Origin: Meghimatium bilineatum
Taxonomy: Eukaryota; Mollusca; Gastropoda; Stylommatophora; Philomycidae
NCBI GenBank assembly: GCA_034231615.1
Contig: CM067298.1
Span: 56,944,883-57,008,882 of the forward strand
Length of the DNA stretch: 64,000 nucleotides
Reading direction: 5' to 3'
This document shows positions 22,699 to 33,070 of this stretch, in pieces; within the stretch, counting starts at the first letter, position 1, and each line of letters begins with the position of its first letter. Made by a program: the position numbers and the translations under genes. The notes under the pieces are model-generated. The model worked only from the letters and a program-made list of their open reading frames with translations, was not told the DNA's origin and did not search any database.

Positions 22699-22814
22699 AG
22701 CTTGGCGAAATGCAATCAAGCCCTTTTCCAGAATATAGGTCCTGTATGATGACCTCACACAGCGCCAACAATCTTGACTGATTGGTAGTATATCTTTTCA
22801 CGATTTAGCCATAA

Positions 22815-22990
22815 TTCCAGACATTTTTGACTGTAGTGATTTTCTAGGCAATATAAATACAATCAGCAGTTTGTCATTTTTTATGATCGGTCTGTATGCG
22901 CAATTGAATGCAACGGATACGAACCCGGTACCTTGGCCGTCACAGACACGCTATGTGCCACGCCGCCACCGAGTCGGACAATAATTGAGT
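22815..22990 (-). mobile_element. tRNA-like head of the composite element (part G)
   Basis: The reverse complement has 'gtggcacatagcgtgtctg' (A-box-like) and 'taccgggttcgtatccgttg' (B box), then the body 'atttatattgcctagaaaat' shared with 30530-30560. This supports a pol III promoter origin. Confidence 0.65.
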
Positions 22991-23094
22991 CTTGACTGAT
23001 AATTGATCAATATAAGTGTACGCTGTGTCACCAGCCAATGAAAATCACTGAAAAAGGTCAGCAGAGATAAGAGACGATGTGTGAGATCAGTATT

Positions 23095-23290
23095 ATATTC
23101 TGGAGAATTCTGAAACTAGAATGCGTTGTTTTGTTGTTTACTTCTGTACAGCTATGTTTACGTCATTTGATTCGATGCATTCGACCTCAGCATGATTTTT
23201 GTGGCTAACTAAATGGATACAGTATGTGACAGTAAACATCATTCCACACCCTTTTTGGCTGCCTCTTGATGGTGATATTCCTTCCTCTAA
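23095..23290 (-). mobile_element. SINE-B, decayed copy, minus strand
   Basis: Landmarks in order: 'ctagaatgcgttgttttgtt' (complement of the 3' third), 'cgacctcagcatgattt' and 'ggctgcctcttgatgg'. The copy is divergent and without TSD. Confidence 0.6.
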
Positions 23291-23321
23291 TGCAAGATAA
23301 GCATGGCATTGAAAAGAAAGG

Positions 23322-23617
23322 TCACAATAGGTTTGTTTGTTTATGACCTATCAGATGGCTAATGAGTTTAATCCTAGCTCCGAATAACCTGTTCCAGTCT
23401 GAGCAGAAATCAAACATATCTTGAGATGAGGGAAACAGTCTGATTTCTCCTATCTTATGTGGGGGAAATCTTTCAAATCGCCAGCAGTGTTTTACTCTGT
23501 CCAAAACTTTTAACACTCGCACAGATCTGATCATGTCAGGTTGAACGGTCAATAGATAATCTTCCCAAAAGCTTCGATCTATCCTGCAGTGCTTGAGAGA
23601 TGTCTTCAATTAATAAT
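23322..23617 (-). mobile_element. LINE alpha 3' end with zinc-finger remnant (minus strand)
   Basis: The minus ORF starts 'MKTSLKHCRIDRSFWEDYLL' and ends 'CSDWNRLFGARIKLISHLIG' + 'HKQ'. It is the alpha C-terminus with a C2H2-type finger in which the second Cys is replaced by Trp. It is 5' truncated near 23617. Confidence 0.82.
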
Positions 23618-23620
23618 TAA

Positions 23621-24502
23621 GTGTTTTTTTCTGACTTCCACTTGAAATCTTACCTACACGCAGTTCACCAAAGGTCTCTTACAACATCTAAACAGATAAC
23701 AACATGCATGACATATTACAATCGTGTTATTATTTGCTCCATGTTTTACCAGGTAACACACGGGCAGGACAATAATTTTACACATTATGATCTTCATTAC
23801 ATGACATGCCTTTTATCGTAGTCGATCATAGATCTCCATAACACTAACTTCTGTGTTAGCCATCAGTTTTGTTGTTTAAACTCTTCAATGCCACCATATC
23901 CAGCTGCTCGGTGTCATGTTTATGTCTTTCTTATCATAAATTCAGTATGCAAACCTATAGTTGTATATTTGAAAGGGGGGGGGGTTGAACCTATTATATT
24001 ATATTATATTATATTTAATCATATGTAGCAAGCTGTTTACCTTCCCCCCCCCCCACACGATTTTTTTTTGGGGGGCGGGGGATTTTCTGATAGAAGTCAC
24101 CACCATTTACACAAAAGGAGGAAACAATACCAACGATACCAAGGAAAAGTTCTTTTTTAGGTAAAGTTCGGAGTAGTCTTTCGCAGTGACGCACATTTCG
24201 AATGCTATAACTGTCGAGAGGTAAAGAAACCGAATACGGGAGTTTGCATTGGGCAGGTAGTTCTGCAAGTTCCTGAAAACTTTCTCTGAGTCTACTGTAC
24301 ATACCATGTGAGAATCAGAAACAATGAAAGAGCTGATGCACTGATGGATACGGCTATAACAGATGACAAAGTGAGGAGATGAGACCATTCTGTATGGACA
24401 TCACAGTCGCTGGTAAGTGGGATATGCACTTGCTGCTGGATAGTTAAACAGAAGAACGTGTTCAGCAGAAACCCAATTCATTTGCTCTAATGGTGTATAT
24501 AT
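23621..24502. other. Spacer with G- and C-homopolymers
   Basis: There is a run of G at about 23976-23986, a (TATAT)n tract at 23995-24016, a C run at about 24045-24054 and a G/T-rich block at 24062-24080. No gene was recognised. Confidence 0.5.
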
Positions 24503-24514
24503 AGATTGACAGTT

Positions 24515-24875
24515 AATGCAATGCTGACTAGGTCCCAACTCCACTGGACTGGCCACATCGTCCGTATGCCAGACAAGCGCCTTCCAAAGAGATTATTCTA
24601 TGGGGAGCTGTGCGAAGGTAAAGTTCAAGTGGAGGGCAGAAAAAAAAGGGCTTCAAGGATCACGCAAAAAGCTCTCTCAAGTACTGCAGCATCGATGCTA
24701 GCTCCTGGGAGACTACATCACTTGATCGCTCAGCTTGGCACACCAAGATCACTGCTGGTATCACGAAATTTGAAAAAGAATTTATTAGTTTGCATTTTTA
24801 TTTTATTTTTTCCATCGCATTTAATGTTTTTCATGCCATGCTCATCTTCGCTTGCGAAGGAGGAACACCATCATC
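24515..24875 (+). mobile_element. LINE alpha 3' end with TSD
   Basis: The frame encodes 'RSQLHWTGHIVRMPDKRLPK' then 'RLFYGELCEGKVQVEGRKKR'. The 3' end 'cgaaggaggaacaccatcat' matches one unit of the 71-bp array. An 'agatt(g/a)acagtt' duplication at 24503-24514 and 24876-24887 marks a 5'-truncated insertion of about 361 bp. A single-copy terminus here shows the ancestral 3' end. Confidence 0.85.
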
Positions 24876-25044
24876 AGATTAACAGTTGTAAATAACCATA
24901 ATGTCAGAAGTGGTCCAATACAATGGAAAGGGCTGCAGTAACCAAACTAATAAGCAGTAAATACTAAATAAAGTATATCAGTTACTATAAACTCCTAACT
25001 ATCAATGTTAAAAATGAATAACTAGCAATAAAACAAAATACAAG

Positions 25045-25095
25045 AACTATTTTCCACGTTTCGGTCCAACAGGGATCTTTCTCAAGAAACACATA
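25045..25095 (-). repeat. Possible Penelope-like 3' motif, minus strand
   Basis: The reverse complement gives 'cttgagaaagatccctgttg' followed by 'gaccgaaacgtggaaaatag' and 'ttgtattttgttttattgc'. This arrangement is familiar from the 3' ends of Penelope-like elements. No protein domain accompanies it. Confidence 0.45.
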
Positions 25096-25122
25096 ACATT
25101 CAATAACAGCACATAAAACCGT

Positions 25123-25243
25123 GATAATATTTAAAACTGGAATGACTTGGACATGTTTTTCTCACAACAAAATATTTCCAACTCAAAAACATCACCTGTG
25201 AAAGGAAAACATGTCCACTTTTCCCAGTTTTAAATATTTTATG
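25123..25243. repeat. Inverted repeat, about 39-bp arms
   Basis: The left arm 25123-25161 ('gataatatttaaaactgg..') and right arm 25205-25243 ('..cccagttttaaatatttta') are complementary with a few mismatches and indels, around a loop of about 43 bp. It adjoins the Penelope-like motif. Confidence 0.75.
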
Positions 25244-25654
25244 ATTTTGTTTGTTTTGGTGATGTATCCACTCCCCCGCAGAATGATTTTCTATACAAAT
25301 ATTACCCTATTTCCATACATATTCACACAAGCAATGTACTCATTAGATACAAATAAAATTATGCTGGATTTACGTTCCCATTTCACACATTACTCTGAAA
25401 GAAAAACACATAAGAAGGTCCTCGGGTAGATTGTTTAGAGATGATATGCATAACGTTTGTCTCAAAGTTAACAGGCGGGTTTCTTCATGCCTAGATTCTA
25501 CCTTCAAATCTTGTTAATGTCTTCACACTCAGATTATTCACACCTGCCGCAGTGTTTAACTTAATTGTCATAGCAGGATCCATTTTTGTAATGCACAAAC
25601 AACTCTGCTTACCGCACCGTTATAAATATTTCCCCGCGTATAACAGTATGCCTT

Positions 25655-25930
25655 TCAAAATGTGTTTCCAAATTTATAAAAATGTTTCCAAATGTATAAA
25701 AATGTGTTTCCAAATGTATAGAAAATGTGTTTCCAAATATATTTTAAATATATGTTTCCAACTATTTAAAAAATGTGTTTCCAAATATATAAAAAATTGT
25801 TTCCAAATATATTTTAAATATATGTTTCCAACTATTTAAAAAATGTGTTTCCAAATATATAAAAAATTGTTTCCAAATATTTAAAAAAATGTTTTTCTAA
25901 ATATATTTAAAAAATGTTCACAAATATATC
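25655..25930. repeat. AT-rich degenerate tandem array (TGTTTCCAAATATAT)
   Basis: 'gtttccaaatatat' recurs about every 20-25 bases. A 70-bp block starting at 25741 is repeated almost exactly at 25811. Confidence 0.85.
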
Positions 25931-26405
25931 AAATAAATTTAAAATATTGATATATATATATATATGTGTGTGTAGAGCATTGCTTTATCAACTATTGCTC
26001 AAATTGTATGTGCCGCTTATACTTTCAGCAGAATAAGCAGTGCAAGTTGAACGGCACAACTTATGCTGCGAATGAGCTAATTCACTACAGCTGAATTGTT
26101 TAGACTGTCTCAAAAGCCCATAAGAAATATAAGTGTCTAATACCTATGCATTTCGGAAATTCAAAAAAACAATCAGGCAAAATAAAGTATGTATAATGGT
26201 AGGAGATTGTTATCACAATAACCTGGTTTAACGATAACACTGTTCTGAGTATATCCTTCTTCTTCTGTGCTCTCCCTCAAGCTGCTGTCCGTTAGTATAT
26301 GACAGCCCTCGGGAACGAGGTTCGTTGTATCATATAATACAACTATAATACTATAATATCTACGTCATTCTAGCGACACTGCAGAATTCAGCAAGACATT
26401 TCCCC

Positions 26406-26500
26406 CGGTGTTGTCAGGGCCGGAAAAAGAAACAAAGAAATAGCAGCACCATGATTTACCATTTATGTCGTCAAATGCGACTAAGGAGCTTTGGTGTATT
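26406..26500 (+). mobile_element. SINE-B 5' half
   Basis: 'ggtgttgtcagggccggaaa' then 'tgtcgtcaaatgcgactaag' match the SINE-B head and middle. The 3' half is missing; the 40-bp array starts about 30 bases downstream. Confidence 0.7.
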
Positions 26501-26529
26501 GCGACAGGACACTGTTCAAATATTAAATC

Positions 26530-26813
26530 GAGATGTTGTTTTGTTAATCCATGGATAAAGAAACGTAACTAGATGTTGTTCTGTTAATCCATGGATAAAG
26601 AAACGTAACGAGATGTTGTTCTGTTAATTCATGGATAAAGAAACGTAACGAGATGTTGTTCTGTTAATTCATGGATAAAGAAACGTAACGAGATGTTGTT
26701 TTGTTAATCCATGGATAAAGAAACGTAATGAGATGTTGTTTTGTTAATCCATGGATAAAGAAACGTAACGAGATGTTGTTCTGTTAATCCATGGATAAAG
26801 AAACGTAACGAGG
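26530..26813. repeat. 40-bp tandem array, seven units
   Basis: Units start 'agatgttgttctgttaatcc' at 26531, 26571, 26611, 26651, 26691, 26731 and 26771. Units differ at only a few sites (T/C at position 11, C/T near 19). Confidence 0.95.
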
Positions 26814-26891
26814 TGTGCAAAACTCCTCGATGTCAAAGTTAGATAATTACGCAAGTGGAATGAGAGGGTACAATTAGACGATCTGGAAGGA

Positions 26892-27186
26892 ATAGCTACA
26901 GCTAGGACATTATGATGGAGAGTGGGGAACATGTACTATGATAGCTAAAGCTAGGACATTATGATGGAGAGTGGGGAACATGTACTCTGATAGCTACAGC
27001 TAGGACATTATAATGGAGAGTGGGAACATGTACTCTGATAGCTAAAGCTAGGACATTATAATGGAGAGTGGGGAACATGTACTCTGTTAGCTAAAGCTAG
27101 GACATTATGATGGAGAGTGGGGAACATGTACTCTGATAGCTACAGCTAGGACATTATGATGGAGAGTGGGGAACATGTATTCTGCT
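26892..27186. repeat. 48-49-bp tandem array, six units
   Basis: 'atagctacagctaggacatt' type units start at 26892, 26941, 26990, 27038, 27087 and 27136. They end in 'ggggaacatgtactctg'. The array is a distinct sequence only 80 bp from the 40-bp array. Confidence 0.95.
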
Positions 27187-27189
27187 GAA

Positions 27190-28090
27190 AGATGAATATG
27201 AGACATACAGAGACATGAGACATTCAACCATTTTATATAAAATGTTATCAATTGCAATGTCATTTTTCTTCCTAAAAAGCGACACAATTTTTGACTTTCT
27301 TTTCCACAGATGATCTTTTATTGAATATTAATCCGGATGTTTATTCAATAGCCTATTATTGCAATTTCTTTGAGTCTCTCTATGCTGATTCATTAAATGA
27401 AAGTCAACTAGCGAAGGCTTTGTGACATTTTCTCTAGTAATCATTACTGACCAAAAGTATATGGTTTTAGAATCATTGATTAGTTGGTTAGGTCGACTCC
27501 ATTCCAAATGTCTGACACAGTGACGACGTTTGGAGTTTTTATTATACGTCGTCGAATCGACTCGTTATTTTTTAGTCAATAAAACACATATTAACTATAT
27601 ATTTTAGTGTCTTATCGATACCATATTGACAATTTCTGTGTGTTGCTTCTGTGTGTGACTGAAATGTCTTAACTAGCGTTTTTACGTATTCGACCGCCAG
27701 ATTCAAGGCATAAATTATATCCGAAATAAGTCAGGACTACATTAAAGTAAAGAACAAATATTGTAATTTACAAACGTTCAAGTAGCGCATCCAATTATAA
27801 TAAACTGTTCATACAATAAAACATACCATAATTAAGAAAAATATAATTCTCTCTTAGTAATTTCTTTTAAGAAAACTGATTCGAGTGGTTACGTCCAAGA
27901 TCAATCCTACAGGTAATCAAACCCTTTAAGTTACCTTAACGTTAGTTGAGAGCCTCAGTTTCATAGCATCTACAAATTGATCTGATAATGATTCATGGCG
28001 TGTCACAACATTAACTGCCCGTGTACTCAATTATATCTGCTAGGAAATCGACTACCAAGATTTGAACATTATAATTTAGGGCTAAGATCA
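27190..28090. other. 0.9-kb AT-rich gap
   Basis: Nothing recognisable on either strand. Confidence 0.5.
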
Positions 28091-28096
28091 CATGCA

Positions 28097-28160
28097 GAGA
28101 GAGAGAGACAGAGAGAGAGAGACAGAGAGAGAGAAAGAAAGAGAGAGAGAGAGAGCGAAA
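28097..28160. repeat. (GA)n microsatellite
   Basis: GAGAGACA/GAGA repeat; the Arg/Glu-rich and Leu/Ser-rich ORFs across it are artefacts. Confidence 0.95.
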
Positions 28161-28222
28161 TGGCGGGGGAGAGAAGGACAGTGAAATAAAAAAGGAAAAC
28201 AGTCAAAATTATTGTCACCTGT

Positions 28223-28382
28223 CGCCAGACGGGTATGTCGGGCCATTGACGCAGATAAAACGGCGACACAATGCATTTCCATTCTCTGGATTACATCTTG
28301 CAGGAAATCTACTAGGACAATGATCCTGCTAAAAGAGAGATCCAGCGAGAGTTTGAAAATGAACGCTGAGGAAGAAGAAGAA
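28223..28382 (+). mobile_element. SINE-A copy 2, with TSDs
   Basis: Full SINE-A from 'cgccagacgggtatgtcggg' to (GAA)n. The perfect duplication 'tattgtcacctgt' is at 28210-28222 and 28383-28395. Its tail faces the tail of the minus-strand SINE-B 35 bp away. Confidence 0.93.
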
Positions 28383-28417
28383 TATTGTCACCTGTAAAAT
28401 ATGTCGTGCCTTCTAGG

Positions 28418-28672
28418 TCTTCTTCTATGTTCATTCTCAAACTCCCGCGAATTATCAGGATGTAGTCGAGAGAACAGAATGCTTTGTGCCATGGTTTACA
28501 GTTTAGCTGTGATATCTGAGCCTTTACACTTGATTCGTCCGACATCAGCATGGCTTCTGGTTCACTGTTAACTTCATACCAGAACCTCCTTAATCGCCTC
28601 TTATGGCATTCATGGAAGGTAAACTATTGCTACTGTGTGCTTCCATTTCGAGCTTCGCAACACACGAGTGGA
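28418..28672 (-). mobile_element. SINE-B copy, minus strand
   Basis: Starts at its tail 'tcttcttctatgttcattct' and runs through 'gaatgctttgtgccatggtt' and 'aatcgcctcttatggcattc' to 'cttcgcaacacacgag'. It is nearly full length and moderately diverged; the TSD is not clear. Confidence 0.85.
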
Positions 28673-28799
28673 GAAATACGTTTTAATTGAATGTTAGCAT
28701 TTTAGAACACCATAGAAGTTCATATGTCCTCAGTCACATCTCAATGTATCTATCAGGCTAACAGTTTGAATTTGTTGTTCATTTATCATTTTCTTTCGT

Positions 28800-28964
28800 A
28801 CAACTATTACTATCTTTCCACCAAGCACTGACATGGGCTAAAACGGGAAAACGAAAACATGATAGACCCAGAACAACACTACGGAGAACAACCAAGAACG
28901 AGACAATGGATATTAGCACCACTCAAGAACTATAACAACTTGCGCTGAAGCGCACGACATGTTG
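28800..28964 (+). mobile_element. LINE 3' fragment, epsilon/delta type
   Basis: The frame reads 'LTWAKTGKRKHDRPRTTLRR' then 'TTKNETMDISTTQEL'. This is the basic C-terminal stretch of a LINE; the end is cut by the following minus-strand LINE. Confidence 0.6.
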
Positions 28965-28965
28965 T

Positions 28966-29210
28966 TGTTATGTGACGTATTCTTTCCAGGACATAGTCTT
29001 CCTTATGAATCTCCTGAAATCCGCGCGGTCACTAGCAAGTTGTTCTGCCCCCTCTAGCAAAATGTGTATGCATTCCTGAATATCTCTTGTCCAGCGACGT
29101 CTTTGTCCTCCTTTTCTTCTTCTACCCTCTATCGTCCCTCCCAACAACACTCTTTCCATGCCATCGTCTCTCTTCACATGGCCGAAAAACTCAACTTCTT
29201 TCTTAATATA
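28966..29210 (-). mobile_element. LINE eta 3' end (minus strand)
   Basis: The minus ORF reads 'MKRDDGMERVLLGGTIEGRR' and 'RKGGQRRRWTRDIQECIHIL', ending 'RRFIRKTMSWKEYVT'. A small fragment of the same terminus is at 44875-44985. Confidence 0.78.
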
Positions 29211-29224
29211 GTGTTTAAAAGCCA

Positions 29225-29325
29225 GCCATCCTGAACGTTGATTTGTATGGCATGGAGAAATGTAACTTCTGCCTTATGTACCGCCCTTGGCACCAACGGA
29301 ATAAACTAACTACTAATCATGGTCT
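29225..29325 (+). mobile_element. LINE epsilon 3'-terminal fragment
   Basis: 'gccttatgtaccgcccttgg' and 'accaacggaataaactaact' match the very 3' end of the epsilon copy at 18800-18853, including the ACTAACTA-like tail. Confidence 0.6.
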
Positions 29326-30340
29326 ATATCTGTATCCCTCTTGTGGGCAATCCAATCTCTTACAGTCGTTACAGCTCGCCAGCATGTCGACTTGCTCATT
29401 TTCCCACCAAACCTGCATTTTCGGGCGTATTTGTTGTATATTTTTCATTATTGGAAACATTTCTTACTACTTACATAAATGGAGAAAATTAGTCGACAAA
29501 AGTGGGTGTTTACCATCCACTATTTGTCAAACATTGTAACAACAGGAAAGTAGAAGAGCAAGATAGTTAGAGGAAGGCCAAGAGAGAAAATGTTTGATAA
29601 CCTAGCATTGTGGCATGGGAGAACATCGGTATCAGAAGTGAGTGACAGCACACGAAATAGAAGGATATGGAAAGACACGAGAAAAATAAAGAAAATACAA
29701 AGCGTTTTAAGCGGAAATTAAAAGTCAACTTGTTTTCAACGAACATATTATTGTGTCAAGTTTGTATTTTATTTTTTTATTTTTTTTTAAAGCTGAAAAA
29801 TTGTTTAACTTTCTCTGTTTCTCGGGAAACTAACGCGAAATGTAAACGAAAAATGAGTCATTTATAGGTAAATTTCTAATGTTCCAAATGCATACTCAAA
29901 GTAACCTTGTAAAAAAATCAAAGAATTTCAGGAAACTATTGTCATCATTAGACATGTATATAAGAAAATGTTCCCCTCCTTTGTAACGAAATGGGACAGT
30001 GTTTTATTACACCTGTTTGTGACCTAAACCGCACAGAAAACAAAATGATTCTCCGCCGCTCGAAGACACCGAAAGATGGAAAAATCAAAGTCTATTATTG
30101 TTGATTGCATATACTTGATTCTTGATTAGAAACTGGCCTCACGGTACGTGGGGCATTCCCATAAGTGCTCCGCCCTCTGTTCCCGCAGCCATCCGACTCT
30201 AATGCCGCCGAAACAGACTTCGACATAAGGATACAACTCTGGCCCTTGCGACAGGTTTCTTTGTTGTTCCGTCCACCCAGTTCAAGCACAACGTCGTCCT
30301 GTCTGAACAACATGGTAACTGTTATCGAAGATTACGACTA
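29326..30340. other. 1-kb gap; one unassigned minus ORF
   Basis: The 72-codon minus ORF (30095-30313) lies in a locally GC-richer block and carries no domain I know. It could be an exon or an element piece; I have no support for either. Confidence 0.3.
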
Positions 30341-30690
30341 GGGAATTGTATAGATGACGTGCCATGAGATTTCTATAAGAAGATAACCTCAATATAAAGG
30401 CATGTCATCTATTACGGTTTTCTGTTGTATGGTTGGTTTGTCTAGTGCGCCATTGGTGAGACCCACAGACGCAACCGCTTGCGGAAAATGAATATACTTC
30501 TCATGACTTAGCGATAAAACTATAATTTTTGACTGTAGTGATTTTCTAGGCAATATAAATACGTTCAGCAAGCTGCCATTACTTTCTGAGCGTTCTGGAC
30601 GAACAGTTGCTTGCAACTAGTTTGAGCCTGCTTCATTGGCAGTCCGAGGCGTGCTCTGTACCCCCACGCCACAGTGCCGACAATGTGCTT
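30341..30690 (-). mobile_element. Composite repeat, D+G parts with tRNA-like head
   Basis: Read on the minus strand, the G head (30690-30515) with 'atttatattgcctagaaaat' leads into D (30485-30341), which ends 'catggcacgtcatctataca'. It links the G-only copy at 22815 with the E+D copies at 19340 and 52696. Confidence 0.7.
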
Positions 30691-30822
30691 TACGCAATAC
30701 TGTGCCAACAGTAGATTCTCTCGTACAAATAAGAGAACTCAGTCACATTAAAAGAAACTGTCAATATGTAGGGAATACACAATTCTATTGCTCATGAGAG
30801 CATACGATTATCGCTATGGATT

Positions 30823-31125
30823 TGTCTATACATTACGTCATCCTTTGGGGGGGCGGTGTCCGAATTGTTTACAAGGGGGAAGGAGAGTTGACAAAGTTGA
30901 CGTCAACAACTTTTGCACACCAATTACATTGTGTGAATTTGCTACTTGTGACTAAAAATATTAAACAAATGTAACTTTGGGCACTTTTTATGTTAACATT
31001 TTTTGTATGTTAAAAAATTGTTTGAACATAATTAAGCAGGGCGGTCCCTGATTCAGGACATGTGTGTACAGGTTGTGGTAGAGGATGGGGTGGGTTGGAA
31101 GAAAATTGACGAAACAATTTTTACA
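30823..31125. mobile_element. MITE related to 3017-3345, right end lost
   Basis: The left end 'tgtctatacattacgtcatc' matches CTGTCCATAA..ACGT, and the interior shares 'gttgacgtcaacaactttt' and 'cataattaagcaggg' with the first copy. The right terminal repeat is missing or decayed. Confidence 0.6.
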
Positions 31126-31760
31126 CGCGAGATAAAAAAAAAAACCTCAGCAAAACACAAGGATAATTCTAGACTCTGAAAGATAGAACATGTCAGATAC
31201 AAGTCAGACAAACATGTTTCTTTTTTTTTTCAATGTTCATGAAAGGAACACACACATAGAAAGATGTTTGCAACTGAAGTATTCGCAAATTGTTTGCCTG
31301 AAATGCATTGAAATTTGTTCAATCAACCTAGTAATCAGCAACATTCTTGCTGTGTATGCACATTTTTATATTTGTTTCTCTCTCTTTCTCTTGATGTATA
31401 CGTTTGGCCGTATTGAAACAGTTATATAATCGTAACCAAAAGTGGTAGCATTAAATGGTTACAGGCTTTTATTTGATTGGATGTCTATAAACAAAATAAT
31501 GGAACATGCCTTCTACAAGTTCATATGGATGTACTCTGAGTATAAGTTTTCATCTCAAAGCATGCATGCAGCTGTGAAATGTTGTTTTCTTAGTACGAAA
31601 TGCAAATCTGGAGAGAACGATCATTGTATATTGAAAACAAGACCTTCGTTGCTAGTAATCCAGAGTTCAAAACAACGAAACAAACATGTATATAAACTGT
31701 TTTGGGTTTCTTACCGTCATCATCGTTACATTTCGACCAATAGCTTTGTGTCTATCTAAT
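31126..31760. other. Gap without recognised gene
   Basis: ORFs at 31190-31429 and 31442-31759 show no family resemblance; composition is like the neighbouring spacer. Confidence 0.4.
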
Positions 31761-31761
31761 C

Positions 31762-31968
31762 CAGTGCTTCCCAACCTTTCTTTTTTACCATACCCCACCT
31801 AAGGCTTAAAAAAAACTATGATGCACATCCCACACCTCCCCCCGGGCCACAATTGTAACATACATATTTTTTTTTAATTTCCTAAAATATTTGTTCGAAT
31901 TGCCCCCCCCCCTTTTTACACAATAAAATCCCCCCTCCCCGATGTACTCCCCACGTTGGGAAACTAAT
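31762..31968. mobile_element. hAT-type MITE copy 1
   Basis: The left end 'cagtgcttcccaaccttt' and right end 'ccacgttgggaaac' form degenerate TIRs. The interior has C-runs and 'taacatacatat'-like sequence shared with 35337-35567, so both belong to one family. The outer right bases are lost. Confidence 0.72.
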
Positions 31969-32106
31969 CAGTTATATATATTGTCTTTTCTCTGCTTTTG
32001 CGTTAAGTCATCGCAGAATAGAATGACGATCGGTTTTCGGGTTATGGCACGTTTGGTCGCTTGATATGCAGTAATATTGTGCCGTGTCAGAATGTTGGTT
32101 ACTCGT

Positions 32107-32400
32107 TCAATCCATCTTCATATTGGACTTCCAATATCTTGAAGTTTTCATTTTTATGTTGTATGCTCCATCCGCTGGCAAATGAGTATTCATTATCATT
32201 AGATGGCTGAACCATTTCAGTCTCTGTTTTTCAATATATTTGACCACTGACATTGTTCCATTTCTTGTAATTTCCTCATTTCTCGCATGATCTCTTCTTG
32301 TTCTGTTTGTTGCATTTCTTAGACATCTCATTTCACACATAGTAAGCTTTCTCTCTTGTTCTTTAGTTAGTGTCCATGTCTGACATTCATAATACAATGC
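32107..32400 (-). mobile_element. LINE zeta-like fragment (minus strand)
   Basis: The minus ORF reads 'MYYECQTWTLTKEQERKLTM' and 'CEMRCLRNATNRTRRDHARN', then 'IEKQRLKWFSHLM'. It is the post-RT C-terminal region of the zeta type seen at 32640-33070. Confidence 0.78.
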
Positions 32401-32639
32401 TGGAATTAATATTTTAATTTATTATTTACCTTTTGGTTTCCCTCTGGATAGATGTGTGTTTATAATAGCTTTGTGTGATCTTATTAAGATAATAGCTTTG
32501 TGTGAACATATATTTTTCCATTCTATCGAAAGATTTTAGTAACATTGAAAAAATACTTGATCCAAAGATCAAGATGGAAATTTAAAAAAAAAACAAATAA
32601 TATCTGCAATTTGTATACCAACACTGTGCTACCAATGTC

Positions 32640-33070
32640 GAACATTGTCTTTAACAGCTTCGCAGCAAAGAAAAATCGTCACATGTGAAATGAAGTGTCT
32701 GAGAAAATCTGCAATGGTTACCAAACTAGATAAAATAAGAAATGAAGAAATTAGGAATATAGTTGGTATAATATCATGTATCGAACATATTGAGACACAG
32801 CAAGTAAAATGGTTCGGTCACCTTATGAGAATGAAGCCAAACCAAATACCAATAAGAGCATATAATACAAGAATATCCGGGCGTAAAGCCAAAGGTATAC
32901 CAAGAAAACGGTGGATAGAAAATATCAAGAAAACCTTGAACAAACATGGACTATATACAACCTCGGCGACACATCTGGCCTTAGAACGACAGCTTAAGCT
33001 ACCATCCCTACGCTTAACGGCAAGTGTGAATACGATCAACAATCATTCACCTGGGGAAAGACAATAGATA
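32640..33070 (+). mobile_element. LINE zeta 3' end
   Basis: A 140-codon open frame holds 'SLTASQQRKIVTCEMKCLRK', 'IETQQVKWFGHLMRMKPNQI' and 'GRKAKGIPRKRWIENIKKTL'. It ends soon after 'KLPSLRLTASVN'. It is one of the least damaged LINE pieces here. It is 5' truncated, and the two zeta pieces at 32107 and 32640 face away from each other. Confidence 0.82.

Noticed and set aside
26530-27186. Possible CRISPR array
   Set aside because: Repeats are contiguous tandem units with no unique spacers, and the window is clearly eukaryotic.
28069-28282. Leu/Ser-rich signal-peptide-like ORFs
   Set aside because: Generated by the (GA)n microsatellite read on the minus strand.
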